Shown here in pieces: positions 21,917-29,162 of a stretch of 64,000 bases of DNA; the first letter of the stretch is position 1; each line of letters starts with the position of its first letter. The notes below the pieces were generated by a model. That model searched no databases. It saw only the letters and a list, made by a program, of their open reading frames with translations, and was not told the DNA's origin. The stretch comes from Streptomyces armeniacus (GTDB taxonomy: Bacteria > Actinomycetota > Actinomycetes > Streptomycetales > Streptomycetaceae): positions 542,359 to 606,358 of the forward strand of contig NZ_CP031320.1 of the NCBI RefSeq assembly GCF_003355155.1. The letters run 5' to 3'. Position numbers and translations under genes: made by a program.

Positions 21917-21941
21917 TCGTAGTCTATGGCGTTGACTACGA
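21917..21941. promoter_or_regulatory. Second copy of the TetR-type operator, upstream of the M20 peptidase
   Basis: The core AGTCTATGGCGTTGACT (21921-21937) matches the copy at 19871-19887 at 15 of 17 positions, and its outer arms TCGTAGTC/GACTACGA form a perfect palindrome. It sits between the end of the dehydrogenase gene and the start of the peptidase gene, so the peptidase is the target. Confidence 0.75.
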
Positions 21942-21947
21942 GGAAGG

Positions 21948-23003
21948 CTAGAGGTGCCGCAGCAGTGCCTCGGTGAACTCGACGGTGGTCGCGCTGCCGC
22001 CCAGGTCGGGCGTACGGACGTCGGTCCCGGCCAGTACGGCGGCGATGGCCCCGACGACTTCGGCGGCCGCCCGCGGGTGCCCGAGGTGGTCGAGCATCAT
22101 CGCCGCGGACCAGATCGCACCCAGCGGGTTCGCGGTCCCCCGCCCGGCGATGTCGGGCGCCGAGCCGTGCACGGGCTCGAACATCGACGGGTGCGCGCGC
22201 TCCGGGTTGAGGTTGGCGGCGGGCGCGATGCCGATGCTTCCCGCGACGGCCGCGGCGAGGTCGCTGAGGATGTCCCCGAACAGGTTGGAGGCCACGACGA
22301 CGTCGAAGCGGCCCGGTTCGAGCACGAACTTCGCGGCGAGCGCGTCGATGTGCTCCTGGTCCCAGCCGACGTCCGGGTGGCGTGCGCCGCACTCCGCCAC
22401 GAGCTCGTCCCAGAACGGCATGGTGTGGACGATGCCGTTCGACTTCGTCGCGGAGGTGACGCCGCCGCCGCGCTGCCGCGCGAGCCCGAAGGCGTACTCC
22501 AGGACCCGGGTCACCCCGGCCCGCGTGAAGACGGCTTCCTGTACGGCGAGTTCCTCCGGCGTACCCCGGTTCAGACGGCCGCCGATCTCGCCGTACTCGC
22601 CCTCGACGTTCTCGCGTACGACGACGAGGTCCACCTCGCCCGGCCGCGCGCCGGACAGCGGGCTGGGCACCCCGTCGAAGACGCGGATCGGGCGGAGGTT
22701 GACGTACTGGCGGAAGCCCCGGCGGATCGGGATGAGCAGGCCCCACAGGGAGACATGGTCGGGCACGCCCGGATAGCCGACCGCGCCGAGCAGGATGGCG
22801 TCCTTGTCCCGGAGTTGGTCGAGCCCGTCCTCGGGCATCATCGCCCCCTCGCGGAGGTACCGCTCGCAGGACCAGTCGTACGACGTCCAGGTGAAGTCGA
22901 CGCCGTACCGGCGGCCGACGTGCCGGAGGACCTGCTGGGCGGGCGGCAGGACTTCGGCGCCGATCCCGTCGCCGGGAATCAGTGCGATGTGGTGATGGAC
23001 CAT
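21948..23003 (-). CDS. Isopropylmalate/tartrate-type dehydrogenase
   Basis: 351 aa of the decarboxylating beta-hydroxyacid dehydrogenase family (isopropylmalate, isocitrate, tartrate/malate). N-terminus HHHIALIPGDGIGAEVLPP; then LLGAVGYP, RPIRVFDGVPSPL and VVVRENVEGEYGEIGG; the metal/NAD region FDVVVASNLFGDILSDLAA and EPVHGSAPDIAGRGTANP. The HHHIAxIPGDGIG start and the ENVEGEYGEIGG loop favour tartrate/D-malate dehydrogenase over LeuB. ATG 23001-23003 aligns with the family start; an in-frame ATG at 23054 adds 17 residues with no homology. A LysR-type box lies just upstream. Confidence 0.9.
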   Translation of the reverse strand: MVHHHIALIPGDGIGAEVLPPAQQVLRHVGRRYGVDFTWTSYDWSCERYLREGAMMPEDGLDQLRDKDAILLGAVGYPGVPDHVSLWGLLIPIRRGFRQYVNLRPIRVFDGVPSPLSGARPGEVDLVVVRENVEGEYGEIGGRLNRGTPEELAVQEAVFTRAGVTRVLEYAFGLARQRGGGVTSATKSNGIVHTMPFWDELVAECGARHPDVGWDQEHIDALAAKFVLEPGRFDVVVASNLFGDILSDLAAAVAGSIGIAPAANLNPERAHPSMFEPVHGSAPDIAGRGTANPLGAIWSAAMMLDHLGHPRAAAEVVGAIAAVLAGTDVRTPDLGGSATTVEFTEALLRHL

Positions 23004-23061
23004 GCCGGGATTCCAGCAACGGGCGGGCCGCCGCGTCCAAGACGCAGTTCCCATGCCCCTT

Positions 23062-23076
23062 ATAGCGGCTGCTTAT
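23062..23076. promoter_or_regulatory. Possible LysR-type box upstream of the dehydrogenase
   Basis: ATAGCGGCTGCTTAT has the T-N11-A form and resembles the better site at 24034-24048. It overlaps the stop codon of lysR and lies about 60 bases upstream of the dehydrogenase start. Confidence 0.45.
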
Positions 23077-24005
23077 CGGCGGTCCCGGTCCCGGGGCGCC
23101 TGATCCCGGGCCGTCTGGTCCCCGGCCGCCCGGTCCCGCGTCACCTCGTCCAGGAACGCGGCCGCCGCCGGAGTGAGCGCGGCGCGCCGGCTGATGAGCG
23201 AGATGCGCAGGCCGTCCTCCGGTTCCAGCTCCAGTACGAGCGCCCCGGCCCGTTCGGCCAGACCCCGCCAGGCCTCGGTGACGACAGCGACGCCGACCCC
23301 CTCGAGCACCAGCGGCAGGATCGCCACGCGGTGCTCGGTCTCCACCGCCAGCGTCACGTCGCAGCCCCGCGTACGCAGATCGTCCACGTAGCGGCGCATC
23401 CCCGTGCCGTGCTGGCCCACGATCAGCCGCTGCCCGGCGAGTTGCTCACTCCGTACGGCCCGCCGACCCCGGAAAGGGCCGTCCCGCGCGGCCAGCAGCA
23501 CGAACCGCTGCCGGCCCAGGTCGTGGACCTCCACGTTCGCCGCATCCACCGCGTCCGGCGACGCCACCAGGCCGAGCTCGCACCGCCCCGTACGCACCAT
23601 GTCGATCACGTCCGGAGGCGTGAACGCGGCCCGCACCACCATCGAGAGCTGCGGGTGCGAGGCGCTGAACCGGCGGATCATCCCGGTCAGCGGCTCGACC
23701 GCCTGGGACGGCATCGCGGCGATGTCCACCCGGCCGCTCCGCAGCTCGTGCACCGCCTCGACGCGCGCACGCGCCAGCTCCAGGCTGCGCGCCGCGCCCC
23801 GCGCCGGCTCGATCAGCGCCTGCCCCGCCTCGGTGAGCACCACCCGGCGGCCGATCCGGTGGAACAGCTCACTGCCGAGATCACGTTCGAGCGCCCGGAT
23901 CGCCTGGGACAGGGACGGCTGGGAGAGATACAGGGCCGCGGCGGCCTTGTTGAACCCGCCGTGGTCCACCACGGCCAGGAAGTACTCCAGCTGTCTCACG
24001 TCCAC
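23073..24005 (-). CDS. LysR-family transcriptional regulator
   Basis: 310 aa. The N-terminal winged helix is typical (MDVRQLEYFLAVVDHGGFNKAAAALYLSQPSLSQAIRALE, then LFHRIGRRVVLTEAG), followed by the effector-binding domain (VDIAAMPSQAVEPLTGMIRRF, GLVASPDAVDAANVEV). It lies between the dehydrogenase gene (same strand) and the divergent hydrolase gene. The palindrome at 24034-24048 is the likely autoregulatory and target site. The C-terminal tail is a low-complexity Asp/Arg/Ala/Gln stretch. Confidence 0.95.
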   Translation of the reverse strand: MDVRQLEYFLAVVDHGGFNKAAAALYLSQPSLSQAIRALERDLGSELFHRIGRRVVLTEAGQALIEPARGAARSLELARARVEAVHELRSGRVDIAAMPSQAVEPLTGMIRRFSASHPQLSMVVRAAFTPPDVIDMVRTGRCELGLVASPDAVDAANVEVHDLGRQRFVLLAARDGPFRGRRAVRSEQLAGQRLIVGQHGTGMRRYVDDLRTRGCDVTLAVETEHRVAILPLVLEGVGVAVVTEAWRGLAERAGALVLELEPEDGLRISLISRRAALTPAAAAFLDEVTRDRAAGDQTARDQAPRDRDRR

Positions 24006-24033
24006 GTTCCGAGCCTCTCACCGCGGGGCCCTG

Positions 24034-24048
24034 ATAGGTCACGCCTAT
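24034..24048. promoter_or_regulatory. LysR-type operator between lysR and the dehalogenase-like gene
   Basis: ATAGG-TCACG-CCTAT is a perfect 5-5-5 inverted repeat with the T-N11-A pattern, 29 bases upstream of the lysR start and 59 bases upstream of the hydrolase start. Confidence 0.7.
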
Positions 24049-24106
24049 AACCATTGTCGCCATCATCTCTTGGACGGGCACCGCGGGGGACTGCTCTGAT
24101 CGCTCC

Positions 24107-24997
24107 ATGAGCGATCTCCTGCCTGCCGCCTTCGCCCAGCACACCGTGGACGCCGACGGCGTACGGATCCACACCCGCGTCGCCGGAGAAGGCCCGCCGC
24201 TGCTCCTGCTGCACGGCTATCCGCAGACCCACCTCATCTGGCACCACGTGGCGCCCGCGCTCACGGCGCACCACACCGTGGTCCTCACCGACCTGCGCGG
24301 CTACGGAGACAGCGGCAAGCCGCCCTCCGACGGCGACCACGCCCCGTACGCCAAGCGCGCCATGGCCCGCGACCAGCTGCTGGTGATGCGGTCCCTGGGC
24401 TTCGACCGCTTCGCGGTCGCCGGCCACGACCGCGGCGCCCGGGTCGCACACCGGCTCACCCTCGACCACCCCGGGGCGGTGTCCGCCCTTGCGGTGCTGG
24501 ACGTGGTGCCCACCCGGCACGTCTACGAGCACGCCGACGCCGAATTCTCCCGCGCCTACTACCACTGGGGCTTCCTCACCGCGGGCAACGGCATCCCCGA
24601 GCACCTCATCGGGCAGGACCCCGGGTTCTGGGTACGGGCGCGGATGGACGCCCGGCACCAGGGGGGCACCCCGTTCGACGAGGCGGCCCAGGCCGAGTAC
24701 GTGCGCTGCTTCTCCGACCCGGCGGCGATCCACGCGTCCTGCGAGGACTACCGCGCCGCGGCCACGATCGACCTCGCCCACGACGCGGAGGACGCCGCGG
24801 CCGGCCGCACCGTCACCGCCCCGCTGCTCGCCCTCTGGGGCGAACTCGGCTTCGTCGGCCGCCATTACGACGTGCTGGGCGCGTGGCGCGAGTACGCCGC
24901 GGACGTACGGGGCACGGCCCTGCCGTGCGACCACTACGTGCCGGAGGAGGCGCCCGGGGAGACGGTGGCGCACCTGCGGGAGTTCTTCCGGGAATGA
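24107..24997 (+). CDS. Alpha/beta hydrolase, fluoroacetate (haloacetate) dehalogenase type
   Basis: 296 aa, close to the roughly 300 aa of fluoroacetate dehalogenases. Residues match the Rhodopseudomonas enzyme with a constant offset: nucleophile Asp108 with Arg109 and Arg112 (GHDRGARV), Asp132, His153-Trp154 (YYHWGF, the fluoride pocket), Tyr215 (CEDYRAAATID) and catalytic His276 (CDHYVPEEAP). The oxyanion motif is HGYPQ. The known reaction is hydrolysis of haloacetate to glycolate and halide through an Asp ester. It is divergent from lysR, with a LysR box between them. An epoxide hydrolase is the alternative, but it would need two acid Tyr residues and lacks reason for the conserved Arg pair and His-Trp. 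Confidence 0.85.
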   Translation: MSDLLPAAFAQHTVDADGVRIHTRVAGEGPPLLLLHGYPQTHLIWHHVAPALTAHHTVVLTDLRGYGDSGKPPSDGDHAPYAKRAMARDQLLVMRSLGFDRFAVAGHDRGARVAHRLTLDHPGAVSALAVLDVVPTRHVYEHADAEFSRAYYHWGFLTAGNGIPEHLIGQDPGFWVRARMDARHQGGTPFDEAAQAEYVRCFSDPAAIHASCEDYRAAATIDLAHDAEDAAAGRTVTAPLLALWGELGFVGRHYDVLGAWREYAADVRGTALPCDHYVPEEAPGETVAHLREFFRE

Positions 24998-25060
24998 GCT
25001 CCGGAGAGGGCACCCCTCCGGAGCGTACGTCCGTCCCCTCCGTCCCCTCCGTCCGCGCGG

Positions 25061-25327
25061 TCAGAGCGCGCCGCGCGCCGAGCCGAGCACCCGGCGGCCG
25101 AGCCCGCCCGTACGGTCGCCCACCACGACCAGCGCGGCCCCCCGGCCGCGCCGCGCGAGCACCCGCGTCGGGGTGCCGACGGCGGCCGTACCGCGGACCC
25201 GCAGTCCGGGGCAGCAGCGCCGGGCCCGCGCCACCGCGAGGGTCAGCACGGGCTGGGCCTCGTCCAGGTCGCGGACGGCGTAGACGACCTCCAGCGGGGC
25301 GCCGCGCCGAACGGCCCCGCCGTACGG
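25061..25327 (-). pseudogene. Remnant of a universal stress protein (Usp) domain
   Basis: Minus-strand reading gives about 87 codons ending at a TGA at 25061-25063: GAPLEVVYAVRDLDEAQPVL, then ARRCCPGLRVRGTAAVGTPTRVL and ALVVVGDRTGGLGRRVLGSA. This matches the middle and end of a Usp domain (strand, long helix, then the VVGxRGxGG nucleotide loop, here with one Gly lost). The N-terminal Usp strand, a start codon with a ribosome binding site and the last beta strand are absent. I take it as a decayed gene fragment; the rest of 24998-25422 holds nothing else I can support. Confidence 0.5.
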
Positions 25328-25422
25328 ACGGGTGGCCCTCCCGTGACGGCGCGCCGGACCGCACGATAACAGTGAGGTCCACGCCGTACGCCGCCCCCGT
25401 CCCGGAGAAGGAGGTCACCGTC

Positions 25423-25527
25423 ATGCCCACGACCATGAAGCCGCTCGGCGCACTGCCGGACGAGGTCCGCGAGCACCCCCACGCTGCCGGCCCCACACCC
25501 CTCAAGCCGCGGGGCCGCACGCGCTGA
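25423..25527 (+). CDS. 34-aa peptide of unknown function
   Basis: A short ORF with an unusually good ribosome binding site: AAGGAGGT eight bases before ATG 25423. The peptide begins MPTTMKPLGALPDEVREH and ends HAAGPTPLKPRGRTR, basic and proline-rich at the C-terminus. The last 52 nucleotides duplicate the end of the pirin gene (11897-11946) apart from a two-base insertion, so only the final ten residues are shared in frame. No family is recognised. The strong translation signal argues for a real product; it is too short to judge from codon bias. Confidence 0.5.
   Translation: MPTTMKPLGALPDEVREHPHAAGPTPLKPRGRTR
25476..25527. repeat. Copy B of the 50-nt dispersed repeat
   Basis: Same sequence as 11897-11946 except for two extra C residues at 25493-25494; ends at the stop codon of the 34-aa ORF. 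Both copies end genes on the plus strand. Confidence 0.85.
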
Positions 25528-25607
25528 GCCCGCGCCCCTGGCGCACGTCACACGTGACGCGTTGCGCTCGGAATACAGGCCACCCGACACCCTCTAGCAT
25601 GAGCTGC

Positions 25608-26039
25608 ATGGCGGAAAAGTCCTCAGGAAAGCCGCGGCTGCTGTCGGGCGGCAATCCGCAGATCCCGAAAGGCGACGGCGAAAAGCCCGTCCGGGCATTC
25701 ATCGACGCGATGCCGGGCTGGAAACACGAGGTCGGCCAGAGGCTGGACGACCTGATCGTACGCACCGTCCCCGGCCCCGGGCTGCGTAAGGCCGTCCGCT
25801 GGAACTCGCCGTTCTACGGCGTCGAGGGCAACGGGTGGTTCCTCAGCTTCCACTGCTTCGCCCGATACGTGAAGGTGACCTGGCTCAACGGCACGTCACT
25901 CGATCCGCTCCCGCCGGGCGAATCCAAGCACCCGCACGTGCGCTACCTCGACATCCACGAGGACGAGGAGCTCGACGAGGAGCTGGTGGCGAGCTGGCTC
26001 CGGCAGGCCGCCGACCTGCCCGGCGACGACCTCTTCTGA
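25608..26039 (+). CDS. DUF1801 domain protein
   Basis: 143 aa from ATG 25608 (ATG 25599 in frame adds three residues; neither has a clear ribosome binding site). The core SGGNPQIPKGDGEKPVRAFI, MPGWKHEVGQRLDDLIVRTV and KAVRWNSPFYG, then WFLSFHCFARYVKVTW, is the DUF1801 (YdhG-like) pattern. The domain has a known fold but no assigned reaction. A strong hairpin follows the stop. Confidence 0.85.
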   Translation: MAEKSSGKPRLLSGGNPQIPKGDGEKPVRAFIDAMPGWKHEVGQRLDDLIVRTVPGPGLRKAVRWNSPFYGVEGNGWFLSFHCFARYVKVTWLNGTSLDPLPPGESKHPHVRYLDIHEDEELDEELVASWLRQAADLPGDDLF

Positions 26040-26054
26040 ACGCTGCCACCGCGC

Positions 26055-26083
26055 GCTCCGGCTCGGCAGCGCCGAGGCGGAGC
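26055..26083. terminator. Strong hairpin between convergent DUF1801 and ccdA-like genes
   Basis: GCTCCG and CTCGGC pair with GCCGAG and CGGAGC around the loop AGC, with a single G/G mismatch in a 13-bp stem. It lies 16 bases after the DUF1801 stop and can serve both convergent transcripts. Confidence 0.75.
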
Positions 26084-26179
26084 AGGTATGCGGCGCTTCA
26101 CCCGCGGCGGCCCCGCACACCCGCGTCCCAGCGGCCTGGCGCCCGACCCGCAGCCCGGCCGTAAGACCGACCGGTCGAG

Positions 26180-27010
26180 TCAGTCCCGTACGGCGCGGCC
26201 CTTGCGTCTGCTGACCGCGACGATGACGGCGGCCACGGCCGTGACGGCGAGTATCAGCACGGTGTCCGGCACCGCGGACCCGATGTCCCGGGCGCGCTGT
26301 TCCCAGGCGAACTCCCTTTCCACCCCGACCGCGCCCGGCAGGGCGCTGGTGCCGTCGAAGGCCAGGAACACCGCCCCCAGCCCCACGAACAGTGCTCCGG
26401 AGAGCAGTTGCGTCGAGTGCAGCTCCAGCCGTCCGAGCCGGACCGGCCGCCCGCGCAGCCATCGCCGTCGGCCCAGGTCGAAGCGGTGCCAGGCCACGGC
26501 GAGGGCGAACAGCGGGGCCGCCATGCCCAGGGCGTAGAAGGCGAGCAGCACGCCTCCGTACGCGGCGTTGCCGCCCATCGTCGAGACCGTCAGCACGGAC
26601 CCCAGGATGGGCCCGGCGCAGAACCCCGCGAACCCGTACACCGCGCCCAGCGCGTACACGCTCAGTGCCTGCTCCGGCCGGATCCGCCCCGCGGCCTGCT
26701 GCATCCGCCGCGAGCCGAAACCGAACCCGAGCATCTGCGCCACGCCCAGCGCGATGATCGTCCAGCCGCCGATCGCGATGAGGAGATCGCGGTGCCCGTA
26801 GAAAAGCCTGCTGCTGAACGAGCCGGCCACGCCCAGCGGCACCAGCGTGGTGCACAGTCCGAGGTAGAAGATGCCGGTGCGGGCCAGGAGCCGGCCGGCG
26901 CCGCTGACGGAGTACGCGAAGAAGGACGGCAGGAGCAGTGCGCTGCACGGGCTGAGCAGGGCGAGCAGACCTCCGAGAAACGCCGCGAGATAGCCGATGT
27001 CCACACTCAT
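26180..27010 (-). CDS. CcdA/DsbD-like thiol-disulfide transporter (membrane protein)
   Basis: 276 aa with about six TM segments. The first TM carries LLALLSPCSALLLPSFFAY and the fourth carries YGFAGFCAGPILGSVL; the two Cys are in the positions used by CcdA to pass reducing power across the membrane. ATG 27008-27010 overlaps the stop of the DsbA-like gene. With that gene it forms a pair that would move electrons from cytoplasmic thioredoxin to an extracytoplasmic thiol protein. Confidence 0.87.
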   Translation of the reverse strand: MSVDIGYLAAFLGGLLALLSPCSALLLPSFFAYSVSGAGRLLARTGIFYLGLCTTLVPLGVAGSFSSRLFYGHRDLLIAIGGWTIIALGVAQMLGFGFGSRRMQQAAGRIRPEQALSVYALGAVYGFAGFCAGPILGSVLTVSTMGGNAAYGGVLLAFYALGMAAPLFALAVAWHRFDLGRRRWLRGRPVRLGRLELHSTQLLSGALFVGLGAVFLAFDGTSALPGAVGVEREFAWEQRARDIGSAVPDTVLILAVTAVAAVIVAVSRRKGRAVRD

Positions 27011-27783
27011 CCCGTCTTCCCGTCGTCGTCCGGCTTCTTGGCCGCGGCTGCCTTGCGGGCTCGGTCGATCGCTTCCTTGAAGACCGCGGTGGGCTGCGCG
27101 CCCAGCAGCGGGGTGCTGTTGATCAGGAAGGCGGGGGTGCTGGTCACCCCGAGGCCCTGGCCCTCGGTGGCGTCGCGGGCCACCGCCTGTCGCGCGGCCT
27201 GACTCTCCATGTCCCGCTTGAACTTGGCCAGGTCCTTCACCCCGGCCGCCTTCGCCATGGCGGTCAGTTTGCCGTCGGCGAACTCGCCGCTGTTCTTCTT
27301 CCGCTCCTTGCCGTAGGCCAGGTCGTGGAACTCCCAGAACCTGCCCTGCTCACCGGCGGCCCAGCCGGCCCGCGCGGCGGCCTGCGACTCGTCGCCGAAG
27401 ATCGGGAAGTGGCGCCATTCGAGCCGCAGCACGCCCGCGTCCACGTACTTCTCGACCAGTTCCGGCTTGGTGTCGCGCGCGAACTTGCCGCAGAACGGGC
27501 ATTGGAAGTCGGAATACTCGATGAGGACCACCGGCGCGTCCTTGTCGCCCATGGCCGCCGGGTCGCCCGCGGTTCGGCGCTGCAGAGCGAGCAACGCCCG
27601 TTCCTGTGCGGAGGTGGAGTCCCTCGCGTCGGTGCCGGTGTCGGTGTCGGCCGGTTTTCCACCGCTGTCGGAGTCGGAGTCAGCGCCGGCGAAGGCGGAG
27701 AGGCCGATGAGGCCGAGGGCGGCGACGAGGACCAGGGCGAGTACGAGGGTCGTCTTCGTACGGTTGTTCCTGCTGGCGTTCAT
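27007..27783 (-). CDS. DsbA-family membrane-anchored thiol:disulfide oxidoreductase
   Basis: 258 aa. One N-terminal TM anchor (LVLALVLVAALGLIGLSAFA, about 14-33), an Asp/Ser-rich linker, then a thioredoxin-fold domain with the active site DFQCPFCGKF and a cis-Pro loop in GVTSTPAFLIN. The helical insert between them is of DsbA/BdbD type. It lies 15 bases downstream of the CPVC membrane protein gene and overlaps the CcdA-like gene, so the three are one operon. Confidence 0.92.
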   Translation of the reverse strand: MNASRNNRTKTTLVLALVLVAALGLIGLSAFAGADSDSDSGGKPADTDTGTDARDSTSAQERALLALQRRTAGDPAAMGDKDAPVVLIEYSDFQCPFCGKFARDTKPELVEKYVDAGVLRLEWRHFPIFGDESQAAARAGWAAGEQGRFWEFHDLAYGKERKKNSGEFADGKLTAMAKAAGVKDLAKFKRDMESQAARQAVARDATEGQGLGVTSTPAFLINSTPLLGAQPTAVFKEAIDRARKAAAAKKPDDDGKTG

Positions 27784-27798
27784 ACGAGTGCTCCGGGT

Positions 27799-28317
27799 TC
27801 AGTTCGTCGGTGCGGTGGTCGATGCGCGAGGGGTCCCGTCGGCCGGGCAGGCCACCTCGCCCGCCAGGCGGCGTACGGCGGCCACCGCGAGCAGCGCCAG
27901 GGAGGCCGCACCGATCAGTGGTTGCAGCGGGGCCCAGTAGGACAGCGCACCGGAGGTGCCCAGGGCGATGAGGACGAGCTTGTTGCAGACCGGGCAGCCG
28001 ACCGCGAGGAACGACAGCACGCCGCCGGCCGCACCCAGACGCGAGACGCGCTGCGGGCCGTCCGGTACGGCCGGGCGGCGGACGTACGTGGTCAGCACCA
28101 CGCCGGCGAGGAGCGCGGTGGCGGCCAGCACCGGATAGCTCCACCACTCCGGCGCGATCTCGCGTCCGAAGACCGGACTGGGGATGAGGGCCGTCGGGAG
28201 GCCGACGGCCAGGGCGGTGGCCGCCGCGGCAACGGCCGCCGTGGCCCGGCGGGCGGCGCTCCACTGGGCGAGTGCTTGTGCGGCCAGGCGTAGCCGGCGA
28301 AGGGGGGAAGAAGGCAT
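27799..28317 (-). CDS. Four-TM membrane protein with a CPVC thiol motif
   Basis: 172 aa, four predicted TM segments (about 25-48, 60-84, 97-126 and 132-152). TM3 contains LSFLAVGCPVCNKLVLIALG, a CxxC placed inside or at the edge of the membrane. I do not recognise a named family; VKOR and DsbB have different cysteine arrangements. The operon with DsbA-like and CcdA-like genes makes a role as redox partner of the DsbA-like protein the most likely reading. First gene of the trio. Confidence 0.7.
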   Translation of the reverse strand: MPSSPLRRLRLAAQALAQWSAARRATAAVAAAATALAVGLPTALIPSPVFGREIAPEWWSYPVLAATALLAGVVLTTYVRRPAVPDGPQRVSRLGAAGGVLSFLAVGCPVCNKLVLIALGTSGALSYWAPLQPLIGAASLALLAVAAVRRLAGEVACPADGTPRASTTAPTN

Positions 28318-28593
28318 GGAGTGTCCTGGGATCGGGATCGGGTCCGAAACACTGAAGGGATGCGGGTACAGGCGGCCGCCAAGGCGGCCGGCACAGCGCC
28401 GTCCTGCCTACGAACCGGCAGCCCGGCGCCCTGTGGCACCGGCCGGTCACGGGGCGAGCCGGAGGCAGGGCGCCAGGCAGGGGCCACCGGACGAGGGCCG
28501 GCCGGGGGTCAGGCGGGCAGACGGCACCGAGGGCGCGTAGCGCGAGTCCGTCGTTGCGGGACCCCGGCTACGAGCGGCGCGTGAGGATGGCTG

Positions 28594-29040
28594 CTATAGG
28601 CGCAAGACGGAGAGTTGAGCCAGACTCGGGCCCGGCGGCCTGCGGTCCTCGGCCGTCACGCGGCCGAGGACCGGCGCCGTGGCCTGCCCCGACGTGCCGC
28701 GGCCCGCGACCGGGACGATTCCCGCGTCGCCGCCGGCACGGGTGCTCGGCACCACGTCCTGGGAAGCGCTGCCGGACTTGCCGCACCCCGGGGTGTCCCG
28801 CTCTTCCGGTGCCGTCGCCAGGGCAGGCGCCGCAGTGCGCTCAGCCGCGGAAGCAGAGGCGGATGCGGACGGTGCGCTCGCGACGCTACGGGCTTCCGCC
28901 GCCGTGGCTTTGGTGGCGCCCTGCGCCACCTGCGTGCCCGTCACCGCGACCAGGGCAGCCAGAGCCACCAGGAGCGCACGTGCGGCAACACGAAGCAAGG
29001 CGGCGGGCATTCTGATCCTCTGCATCCAGGAGGGCACCAT
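28594..29040 (-). CDS. Putative small secreted protein
   Basis: 148 aa. A signal-peptide-like N-terminus has Arg residues (MQRIRMPAALLRVAARALL) and a hydrophobic core ending near AQGA; the rest is low-complexity Ala/Ser with one Cys (DTPGCGKSG). ATG 29040 and an internal ATG (MQRIR) are both possible, each with only a weak ribosome binding site. No family is recognised. It is supported mainly by the signal peptide; an opposite-strand ORF of similar length covers the same bases but lacks features. The 276 bases between it and the redox operon hold nothing I can name. Confidence 0.45.
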   Translation of the reverse strand: MVPSWMQRIRMPAALLRVAARALLVALAALVAVTGTQVAQGATKATAAEARSVASAPSASASASAAERTAAPALATAPEERDTPGCGKSGSASQDVVPSTRAGGDAGIVPVAGRGTSGQATAPVLGRVTAEDRRPPGPSLAQLSVLRL

Positions 29041-29125
29041 TGAAACACAGCCGTTCCTGGCACCGGGGGCCGCGCTCTGCCGCCTGACGCGCCCGTCACC
29101 GGCGTCTGGACGACGCGCTCCTCAA

Positions 29126-29149
29126 GGCGGCGTGGCGCGTGAGGCCGCC
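29126..29149 (-). terminator. Possible hairpin after the NRPS gene
   Basis: On the minus strand GGCGGC pairs with GCCGCC around a 12-base loop, 14 bases after the NRPS stop. The stem is short, so this is tentative. Confidence 0.35.
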
Positions 29150-29162
29150 GTGCACGCGGCTG

